NCBI GenBank assembly: GCA_000310025.1
Contig: FN649727.1
Coordinates: forward strand, 1,709,900-1,732,143
DNA: 22,244 nt
Reading direction: 5' to 3'
Origin: Ectocarpus siliculosus
Taxonomy: Eukaryota; Sar; Phaeophyceae; Ectocarpales; Ectocarpaceae
The notes under the pieces: generated by a model
Database searches by the model: none
What the model saw: the letters and a program-made list of their open reading frames with translations, nothing else
Told to the model about the DNA's origin: nothing
Program-made: the position numbers and the translations under genes
In this document: piece after piece, positions 9,817 to 19,800 of the stretch
Position numbering within the stretch: the first letter of the stretch is position 1
How the letters are laid out: every line of letters starts with the position of its first letter

Positions 9817-10422
9817 GTGCACCGGCTGCCGTGGTCGGTGCGCGCAAAGGCGGCCACGGCCACGTTGCTTTGGCACGAGTGGCGCGAGAGATGGGAACGC
9901 CGAGGGGAGTGCTTGCCTCCAAGTGTGTTTTCTGGCGCAACCCCACCCGCTATAGGCCCCGCGAGACACGCGTGGGCTGAATGTTTGTTCGTGATGAAAC
10001 ACTTTCGAGATGGCGAGAACGCTCCGAGCCTCGACGGCAAAGTCATGCTTGTGAGAGAAGCGTTGAAAAAAACCGAGGTCAGCGATGAATGTATTGCAGG
10101 GGCGGATAGCTGGGCACGAGAAAAAGAACCCGTCGAGCTTCAGCGTTGTGCTCAACAGGGCCCGCGAAACCAGTCAGGCAACTCAAACACCCTCCCCCTG
10201 CTGAAAATCCGGTTGTTGGTTGAATGTCGATCAGTCTACCGAAAACCCAAGTGCCGCCTCTACCCTCACGAGTTCGTGCAACAGTTATCTCAAGACATCA
10301 TTTCATCACTTTTTGGAGTTGACTTTCCCTCGCGAAGGTCAATCAATGCGTTCTACGCAGGGATAAGTTGTCATGGAAAAGATCTAGTGGCTACAACGGC
10401 ATGTCAACAATCCATACTGTGA
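9817..10422 (+). CDS. hypothetical open frame, 201 codons
   Basis: Not recognised. It is the longest frame here outside the satellite and the channel gene. The first 60 residues are Trp/Arg-rich (for example LLWHEWRERWERRGE). The rest is ordinary mixed composition: FVMKHFRDGENAPSLDGK, then LYPHEFVQQLSQDIISSLFG and a SRRSINAFYAG stretch. The true start may be the later Met at about 9994, or the coding part may be an exon. No signal peptide or membrane segment. It stops three bases before a CAA microsatellite. A competing minus-strand frame (10046-9558) overlaps its 5' part, which lowers confidence there. Confidence 0.3.
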   Translation: MHRLPWSVRAKAATATLLWHEWRERWERRGECLPPSVFSGATPPAIGPARHAWAECLFVMKHFRDGENAPSLDGKVMLVREALKKTEVSDECIAGADSWAREKEPVELQRCAQQGPRNQSGNSNTLPLLKIRLLVECRSVYRKPKCRLYPHEFVQQLSQDIISSLFGVDFPSRRSINAFYAGISCHGKDLVATTACQQSIL

Positions 10423-10424
10423 AG

Positions 10425-10470
<46 letters not shown>
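10425..10470. repeat. (CAA)n microsatellite
   Basis: 46 bp, about 15 perfect ACA/CAA units. Confidence 0.97.
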
Positions 10471-10471
<1 letters not shown>

Positions 10472-10520
10472 CCAAGGCAGAGACGGCTCGTAGGTAGTTA
10501 CGATAGCTTCTTCTTTTCTT

Positions 10521-10521
10521 G

Positions 10522-10560
<39 letters not shown>

Positions 10561-10561
10561 T
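10521..10561. repeat. (GCCT)n microsatellite
   Basis: Ten perfect GCCT units, 50 bp downstream of the CAA tract. Confidence 0.97.
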
Positions 10562-10657
10562 TGGCGAAAGAAAGCGCACGCAAGAAAAAACTGATGGTAG
10601 GCAAGAAACCTGGGGTATAGAGAAGCTGGAGCCCGTGACACCGCTATTGCTATGATA

Positions 10658-10859
10658 GCTCGCACGAAGCTTTTTTTCGGCTCGCGGTAAAATCGCATCA
10701 GCCATGAACTAGACTATCGTTCTGTCCGACGACGCTCGGTGGCACTTCCGCGTGTTCAGTTCTTGGCTCGCACGAAGCTCTTCTTCGGCTTGAGGTGAAA
10801 ATCCTATCAGTCGTCGTTCCGGCGGTGACTCCGGTAGCACTTGCACGTGTGTGCAGCTC
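10658..10859. repeat. diverged tandem duplication, about 108-bp period
   Basis: GCTCGCACGAAGCT begins both copies (10658 and 10766). Each continues with a T-rich TTCGGCT, a GGTRAAAATC and a GGTRGCACTT before a GTGT-CAG end. Confidence 0.8.
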
Positions 10860-11044
10860 GTTTTCTCTTTAGCCGAAGCCGGCTCGTTCGCTACTACCGG
10901 GGGCGTCGCTTCAACCTGTTCTCTAGAGCGAAGAAGTACGGCAGCAGCTCTCGCCGGTCGTTGTGGCTCGCTCGTCTCATCGGCGATGAGCGACGCAGCG
11001 GCAGACCCCCCTCGTTCGCCCTCGCTGCCGCTTGTCTCCCTCAC
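10709..11044 (-). other. open frame of 111 codons, uncertain
   Basis: Ala/Glu/Ser-rich hydrophilic frame starting MRETSGSEGERGGSAAASL, overlapping the tandem duplication at its 3' end. Not recognised. It overlaps a plus-strand frame of similar length (10841-11329), so at most one is real and neither may be. Confidence 0.2.
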
Positions 11045-11329
11045 ACTGAAGCAGGTCGAGCCGTTCTTGTACCGTGTCGCTCGTGGGAAAGACCAAGCAA
11101 GTCAATCAAGACCTTTCGCTCACCCGCCCCCACGGTACGTTTGTTTCCAAGAACGGGTGACAAGTGGAGAATATGTCTAAACGACAGCGATGGCATCCTC
11201 GAAAGAATGAAAGGTGATGCTCGAAGGCATGGCGGGCTGTACGGGGTCTTCACTGTGTGGACTCAACACGCCGCCCCGAATTCCAGAACTGCACACGGCA
11301 CAACGCGCTGCACTAAAAAAATAAACTAA
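10841..11329 (+). other. open frame of 162 codons, uncertain
   Basis: Arg-rich, without a recognisable domain. A different plus frame (10851-11180) contains MSDAAADPPRSPSLPLVSLT, which could be a first coding exon, but no downstream partner was identified. Confidence 0.2.
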
Positions 11330-13753
11330 ACCTTGGATTCCTTTGTGTACTCGTCCGGAAGGGGTTTCGGCTACAACGAAAGGAAGATTTTTTCGCGGTG
11401 CGAAAATTTCGGGAATTTTCGGTTAGCTGGAAAAGGAAGGCTTGTGCTACCGCCAATCACCCTTGTCTTGTCTTCGCATTCAAAACCCGTCGGCGCTCTA
11501 GTTCAGCCACTCCGTGGTAGTCTCCCAGACGAACGAACAAATTCTCGTCGTGACGAGCTACAGTAAACCCAGTACAAGGTACACAAGCAATTGTCAAAGC
11601 CCAATCAATGCACACGCACAACACGTGTGGTACAAACGGCACGGTCACAGTAGTCATGCCCGAGAAGAGTATCGTTCATGCAAAAAATATCATAATGGCA
11701 ATGCTTGGTGTTCGCGCGCCCTGACCCATGCCAGTAAGCCACGGTAACTTCCCGGCTTTCCGGCATACGCCTACTGCCGACCCGCGTCTTTGATGCCCTG
11801 CTTTAGCAAATGAAAGAATCAAGTCAGACCGTGATAACATAGCCCTGGCCTCAAGCTCCATACTTTGCATTGGGCACAAGAAGACGGTCACAAGCCAGTT
11901 GATGTGCGGTGACGTCGATGAAATGGCCCTGCCTAGACGAGGCCAACAACGAGGCTTCTCTCGCGCCCTCGCGCAAGCCTTACGGCAGCGATACGCGGTT
12001 GTACGCTGCCGACGCCGAAAACAAACAGTACGGGAACGGCAGGGACAAGAACATGATAGATATTATTACCTACAGTAACTCTACTGAACTGGCGTGACGT
12101 GAGCTCCTCCGAAATACATTAAAAAAATGGTGTATATTCAAGAACTTCCCGAAATGAAAACTGCGAGCTCTAAAAACAATAAAGACGACACTGCGTGACT
12201 ACCATCAAGCACCGTTTGGCTAGCGATGGACCGCTAATCCAAAGCTACCTCACAAATGCCAACGCAACGACTCCGCAGGCTGAAGCCTTTGTGAATCAAA
12301 AAGGACCGGAAGACCGTCTCTTCCTCGAAACCATCATACAAAACACTAGAGAGAGGGATAAGGGTACCACCCCGCCATCAACAACAGCTAAATCTACCTT
12401 TTTCCACGCCTAAATTTCCAATTTTCCTCCTTGATTATTCCACCAAGGACCAATGGACGTAGAGACATATCTCCCCCTGCCCCTAAAAACGTAAATGAAA
12501 CAACGTACAACTTTTCATAATTAATCAGCCGTTTCTGCACCCGATCCGTTGGGGGTGATGTGCAGAGCGCAGTACCGAAAGGAAATCGTAAACCGAAAGC
12601 CCTTCCTCGTGTCGGAGAACTTTCTCCGGGTACAACAGACGCCGCCTCGTGCCCCAGTCAAATTGTACGGCAACGGCCCGCTAGGCTGGTCTCTTCTCTG
12701 TTCGTGACGCTCGCAAGGACGTCTATTTTGCCCGTGCTGTTGCCCCGTGTGTCATGGCATTGATTTCATTGGTCATTGCTTTTCAACGGTCGTGATATCG
12801 TGCGATGAAACGAGATCCTCGAGCGGGGGAGAAAGGGGGCGGAACATACAGGCACACCCTCTTCGCCGTGCCTTCCGGCAGTAATTGACGCTTCACAAGG
12901 CCGAACAAGTAACCGTCAATACGAACAACCAATAGGCTACACCATCAGCTAAGTCGAACCTATAACCCAAACATCGAGCACACGCCACGAACCCCCTCGA
13001 ACGAACGGCAACAGACTAAAAAACGAGAGACAGACAGGGCCAGAAGCAGCACAAGTTATCTACACAATAATGTACCATCAACATTTCGCTGTGCGGTCTA
13101 TGGCCCAAAAACACCTAAACTGCATCAATAGAGCCATGAACATCGTGCGCACACATGATAACTCATCTTGCACTCTGGCATCTACCCACAAGAGCCACGA
13201 CCCGAACTGTGATTCGCACAGAGTAATCCGCGGTGACAATTGCATTTACGAGAGGGGGGGAGGGGGGGCCTCTCTCTCGCCAGCAGATTGTACAGATCAG
13301 ATCAGATAGACCGACCGACCGTACTCCAAGCAGGCAGCAACAAAACCAGCCTCCGATTCCGTTCGTTGGGTTCCGATCTTCACCATCTTCCTTTTACCAC
13401 GCCCATTTCGTCACGGCGGTAGGAATCTTTTTTTTTTTTTGTTCTCCATTCCTATCTTTGTTTCCATCTCCTGTTGGCTCGGGATTCCGCTCTCATTACA
13501 CCAAGAGGTCGAGGGTGGAGGGGTGGGGGGGGGGGGGCATGAAGGTGACGAGTCAGCAACGACAGCGCCAGCACGCAGAACACAGTGTCAAATGAAGGAT
13601 TTTTAATACTACAGGGAGGAAAAAACACTCGCTCGCGCCAAGCGCGGGAGCGGGCCCGGCCGCCGCCGAAAAACTCGTCCCGGAATCCACGCCGCCCGCT
13701 AGTCACCGCCGACGCCGACGCCGTCGTTGTCGTGGTGCTCGAGAGCGCACGCG
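11330..13753. other. stretch without recognised gene; includes likely 3' flank of the channel gene
   Basis: Only short overlapping frames under about 120 codons. A perfect hairpin (CGAAAATT-TCGGG-AATTTTCG) lies at 11401-11421. Homopolymer tracts occur near 13252-13268 (G), 13429-13440 (T) and 13525-13538 (G). The part just below 13754 should hold the 3' UTR of the channel gene; no clear polyadenylation signal was identified. Confidence 0.5.
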
Positions 13754-13897
13754 TTACAACAGCATGCTTGTTTCATCAGAGGCGTTTTCGGTACGGGGGC
13801 GGGTCCCCGAGGTGTCCCCCCGGGCAGCCCGCTCTGTGGCGCCGTACGGCGCAACTTCGGAAGACATTGCCAATTTCAACCGCTCCCCAGATTTATC
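13754..13897 (-). CDS. channel gene, terminal exon m
   Basis: 144 bp, GGACAG acceptor, phase 0, ending in TAA at 13756-13754. Encodes 47 hydrophilic, low-complexity residues (DKSGERLKLAMSSEVAPYGA, ending ETSMLL), typical of a channel C-terminus. No family motif confirms it, so it rests on frame and splice-site fit. Confidence 0.68.
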   Translation of the reverse strand, partial: DKSGERLKLAMSSEVAPYGATERAARGDTSGTRPRTENASDETSMLL

Positions 13898-16800
13898 CTG
13901 TCCGCGAACGATGGATGGATGGCCAGCAGCAGGAAGTATTTCGGGCGCGTGCGTAATTTTTTGCGGGCGGACTTTCGTCTGGGGGCGCTTCCTCGTGGTT
14001 ACGGACTGAAAAAAAACTTTCCAAGTTCGAGGCAGGAAACGAGAATTTGTTCCTTTCTTTTTTGGTCGCCCGTCGTGTTTGGCCGGTCGGTTGATCGATG
14101 CGTCTACACATACAAACCCCCACTACAAGCGCCCAACCCACGCTATCTATCGGCGGAAAAACGAAACGCCCTCCTTCTAAATTTACTTGCGGTTTCTTTT
14201 CCGGCTTGGCTCACCAGGGGGATGCCTCGCATGCGTGTCGGCGTGGGCAGCCCTTTGGCTTCCTCCGCATTGGGCGGGTAGAACACCACTCGGCCGAACT
14301 GGTTGGCCCTTATCTTTCTGCTGATTCCCGGGAAGGCTTCCGGGGTGCAGAGGTTGTAGGCTTGGTAGTCTCCAGTCCAGCTGTGAAGCGGGGTTCATGG
14401 ATACGGCGTGTTGGTTCACGATGGTAATGGGGATGATGGTGCTCTTTATAGGTTGGGGCACGCACAGCTTGCGCTTTCTTGAGGAACAAAAAGCAAACCC
14501 TCTTCGAAGAGGGACAAGCAACCAGTAGGGCTTTTGCGGCGGTCTTCGCAGGGACAGGTTGGCGAATGAGGCGTAGGCAATCGCAAGCTTTGACATCAGC
14601 ACAAATGCTGGCAACTGCATGTACAGCACAAAAAGAATAGATGTATACACCGGTACTCAAACTTTCTTGCCCATCAGAATATGCAAGAAGAAAGACGAAA
14701 CCAACCACGGCGCTTCAGCAACGTCGTGAAAACCAGACCAGGCTCGGCATTCTTGCGAACATTTACGCCAGAAGCGAGAAAAAAAGTTATACTCGTGTGC
14801 GGTTTCTCCAACCCTCAGGGTGACACTTGACCGTGGCATTTTACCAGGACAAGAGGACGGAAAATAAAACTACGTAGACTCGAACGAAGCCGACCATGTA
14901 CTGTACGCAACCCGACGAACGGATAACAACACAAACAAGGAATGACAGCATTCACTTCATAACCCGAAGGCACCAAACAAGATACATACTTTGCCCAGAG
15001 AAGACACGAAAGACACATATCTGTGCCCACGTCCTCGTCAACGGGACAGCACTATGTAGCTAGCTGCCTGCACACCTGATGTGGTGTTCGTCGACGTTCC
15101 CGATATCGCACGCCAGGATGGGGTGCACGCTCTTCTTGTACGGGACCTGTCGTGGGCAGATAGTCCATGGGTTATCGTGCGCGTTCCAACAAAAGTGTGC
15201 GAGGCGTTGCGCGGCCCAACAGTTTGAACACGGTCTCTCCTGTTACATACCGTATACAACACAAGATATCACTCCCCCTGGACCGACTTTCGGAGCTCGA
15301 TTACTCCACGACCAAGAGGATACCGAAGGCAAACGAAACGTGTTCCGAAAGCTCTCGACGGGATGGTTCTAATTCCGCGATTTTCGGTACCGTCATTTTT
15401 TTTCCTTGCCGAGTAATCAAGGTTTGGAAATCGGCCGAGGGTGTGTGATATCTTCCGCAACCTACGGTATATTTTGCTGGTTATCTTCCTTGTTGAGTGA
15501 ATGAGGCATTTGTGACTTCCCAACATTCTGGAATGTGTCGACAAACTGTTTATGTTGACGAACTTCGCACCTCATTCGTACACCCGTGATTTCGTTCTCG
15601 CTGTTGGTTTCGTTGTATCATACGGACGTCAAACATAAACCTATCATCAGTATCTCTTCCCACACAGTTCTCTCTCGCTTCGCTCACCCCCGGTACATAG
15701 GCGTTAATCTGCTGGACTTCCGTGAAGCCAACCGGCTTGGCATGCCGCCCCACAGGCTTGTACACTCCCTTGCAGAGACGGCGGAGGCTGGCCAAAACAG
15801 TCTTTCCAAACAAAATAATCGCCACCGCCGCGGTGCAAACATATCCGAACAAACTGTTTCGCGAAGAGCGTAAAGCCGGGGGGGGGGGGGGGAGGAAACA
15901 TCGGAGGTGGGTGGGATGATAAATCACCACTGCCAAGCTCGTCGGAGATGGGTGGGATGACTGATCACCACTGCAAGCTTTTTGTCAACACTGCAAAGCT
16001 TTTTTGAACCAATGCATCAGCGACGAATACGCAGGCTCTTGACAAAACGAATTGACCTCCTTTTATTGTTACCCACCCAACTTACAAAGACTTGACATGA
16101 CGCTCGCGACAGCAGTAGGCACCCCTCCGGCCAGAGAAAACATCACAAGCAAAGCAACGAGAAACCTCCCATCCTATCTCATCTCACGTGTCTTGTAGTA
16201 GTCTTACTTGAATATGAAGACGATAATGAGTTGATCGTCCGGCATCCATTCTTGCGGGCCCTCGCCCCAAACGAGCGAAGAGTCCTGGTCACACGTCTCG
16301 TACACCATGTCACCTACTGACGGCAAAACACTGGGGTGGGGGGGTGGGGGGACTAGGGTTAGGGTTTGGGTGAGGGTTGAGAGAGTCTTTTCGGAAGCTG
16401 TCGTTGTCCACGCAGAGTAGGGACGCACATTCGAATCAAACAAACATGGAGTGAAAATCAAGCACCGACATAACTTGGGGGAAATAAAAAAACAAATGGG
16501 AAAAACAGGTGTCGTGTTGTCGTGGGGGGGGGGACTGAATCGTTCAAACTCTCCCAGGAAATATTGTCCTACACGCAAGAGACGCAAGCGGCCACATCCT
16601 GCCTAAACGGATGGGCGAAAAGGTTAGACGCACGCCATTACCGATGCAAACCACCCTGCCACGGCGCTACCCGCACATAGTCGCTCACGTGGAAACGTTG
16701 AACATGCCGTCGATCGTGAAGTTTACGTTTGCTTCGTCCCAGAAGTTGACCTGCACCACCTGCCCGCGTCGATGGTTCAACCGGTTAATCAGAAACGGTA

Positions 16801-19800
16801 AATCGCAAGTGAGAGGGAGACCAAGAGAGACCGGCAGGGACAAGTTGTACAATACAATATGAGAGAGGTATCACGGTGGCCTCTGGAGAATCAAAAAGCG
16901 AGGTGGGGATACGTGAGGAAAATCAAAGTTGCAGCCTCCAGCTGATCGCAGCAGCAAACCTCATTGCTGTTTCCAAATTAGACTGGGGAAAAAGACAATA
17001 TGGAAATAATCAGAACTCCCGGCGGAACATTCTTCGTCCCAAGCATGTATGTGCACCGCAAGAGCACCATGGTACACTTCAACCGCGTTTTCGGGAAAAC
17101 AGGCGTTAAGGCTTGTACCCGGGGGCGTTGGGGCGAACCTCGCCATGTCAAGCCAACAACAACGACAACAACAAAAAAACAACAAACAACTATCATCCAC
17201 CTCGTCCGTGGGGCAGAGGCCGTCGAACGGCCACCCCGCATAGAACTGTAGCGACACCATGACGTGGATAACCAAGGCGATGGCCAGGTAGCGCCGCGTA
17301 GACACCGCCAGCGAGTCGTTCATAGGGGGTGATCTCTTCCACCGGTAGAAGAGGCAATACTTGCTCGACTGTCGTGACACACACGAGCGGGTTGGCGACA
17401 CAAACCGGTATTAGTTAATTCGTTCTCTTCCGGTGCGGTGAATCGGATTTCTTCGCAAAAATTCGCAACGTACGAAACCTCCTTCAAGTCGGCACGGCAT
17501 GGACAGAGATGACTAAAAAAACGCTGGGGATGTTCGTGGTCATGTGGGTGCGCACAATCGTCGTTGTTGAAAACTAAACGACAGGGATACCATCTATCAA
17601 GAGGTACGGGCTTGCAACATGGACAATACATCTGCCACCGATGCGGCTATATCTCAATCCTCACCCAGTAAGTCATGAACATTGCCATGGAGGCCACGAA
17701 GTAGCCTTGCGGGAAGATTGCCGAGTAGAAGAGACAAACGAACATGGTCTTGAGGAGGCTGGCGTAGCGCTCTGCCAGCACCACGTGCGAGCCCATGAAG
17801 TACGAGTTCATCTTCGCCTGGACGGCCGCGCAAAAAACACGCGGTAAATATGCATACACCACACGCACACCACGGGTCAAACGTGTTTGGTTCATTATTC
17901 CAAGGGAACACAACAACAGGCTGATCGTCGAAGCGTGAACCCACCAGCAGTAGTGCTTTGGTTTCACCGCGACACACAGGAGCCAAATGACCGGACATTC
18001 CGCGTCACGACCAACGGTCGCGCTGCATCCACGGAAAAACACACACACACCTGTCGCGCTTACCAGTGATCCCTCCACAGTGGTCTCATGAGATAGACCA
18101 CTGCTGTGTCGTCAAGGGGTGATGAAAGCTGAAAAAAAGAAAGGAGCAGGACCAACTCACAGCTGACCGCTACCGGCGGTGTGACGCTTCCCAAGCTCAA
18201 CAGCTCACACAGCTCACATGTTTTCGACTCCGAAGAGCCCAGCGAACCCCAACGAACGACAAAGGAAAAAAAAATACAAATCTAACCATACAGCCTTTTT
18301 ACTCGAAACAACAGTCAGTTTTCGATAGGCTACTGCCCACGTGCATGTCCCCGAGGACCACCAACGTCGCTGCGAGACTCTCGACGCCGCCGTTGATCTC
18401 GAGAACCATCTCACTCCCAAAACCGTACCCTCAAGGGTCGCTCGCGCTGCATCCACGGAAAACACAACTGTCGTGCTTCCTCAAAACAACAAACCCCGAA
18501 CGACCGCAAGTGGAGACTTCGTGAAACTGCACATTCCCAAGGAACATCCACGTATTCTTGCCGCCGATGCCGCTGATCTCGAAAGCTATCTCACGCCCGA
18601 ACTCGTGACTCCCGGCATTGCTGCTGCCGCGGGGGTCAAAAACTAACCTGGGTCTTCGCCATCGGAGCGAGGACGTACTGCTTGAACCTGTTGGGTAGGT
18701 CCAGCACTTTGACCAAGGGCTGGGTGAAGGCGTCTGCCCACAAAATCTTGGAAATCTGTCCATCATTCGGTTGGGGTGACACATTCGAGCCGGCGTTCGG
18801 GTGTGACTTGAGTGGCCCACAAACAAATAAAAAAACAACTTGATTGGACGAGACCAATCGCTACGCGGACTTTGGGTGGACGACACCCCGTTGAAGTGAT
18901 TTGAGTGGATAAGACAGCGAGCAGCACGATACGGCGAAAACAAATTGACCGAAGGGGAGAAAAGGGAGTGCGAAGATGAAGTTCGGGTGCCCCCTGATGT
19001 TTAGAAACAAAATGGACGCATGTATCGTAGGAGCAAGGACACACGTTGCGCCTGTGTGGCACCTTGCCCCGACAGCAGCGGTGCAGTCCGACGTACAAGG
19101 CACACACATACCGAAACACCTCGCCGCGAAGACCAGCAACACGCACACGCTGACACCCATCGCGTGCCTCCAGAGACTAAATCTGACGCCCCAAGACGAG
19201 CAAGGCAAGTGACGCCAACGTCCGTACGTAAAAATGGCGATTTAATAGAACCCACGGAGACACGACGAACCGACATCTACGCAAACCGCCACGAGCCCAA
19301 CAGTAACATGCAACAGCCAACAACAGCGACTTTTCTCTCTAACCTAACCTGGTTGATGTAATCCTCGTTGGGTGCCTCGGAGATGCTGTTGATGAAGTAG
19401 ATGATGAAGGCCGTATTCATCCACTGGGCCAGCACGATCTTGAGCATCAGGGACGCCTGTTCGCGCCACGACGACAACAGAACGAACGCCAAGCATTGCT
19501 ACACGTCGTGCAGGGGGGCGCCAACAAACCACCTGCAGATTTTACACCTTCCTCGCGGCCAGCCAACAGCCAGACGTGCTACTGCGCGCGTTTTCGCGGG
19601 GCATGCGCGCTTGGCATTCGTCTTGTGCGCTATATAAAACAGCACGGATGCCGGCAATGCACGTCAAGACATTTGCTGCTGTACGAACAGTGCTCCCCTG
19701 CGGTATGTGCGGCGCAGTTGATGCCCCTGACCTCGATGAAAAACAGCACGTGTGCACGCATTTCTATTCTTCAACAACAAGAACCCCAAAAAAAATGTCG

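Noticed and set aside
10391-10705. Poly-Val/Cys and Gly-Arg-Gln-Ala repeat protein
   Set aside because: It is produced by the CAA and GCCT microsatellites read on the minus strand, with no supporting domain.
14183-14708. Minus-strand open frames of 132-155 codons
   Set aside because: They read exon l in the wrong frame; the third frame carries the spliced channel sequence with matching phase.
16204-16587. Channel gene ending at the TAA after VFIFK
   Set aside because: The TAA lies within a consensus GTAAGA donor. Splicing there completes an Asn codon and continues the same membrane helix in exon j, followed by family-like tail motifs.
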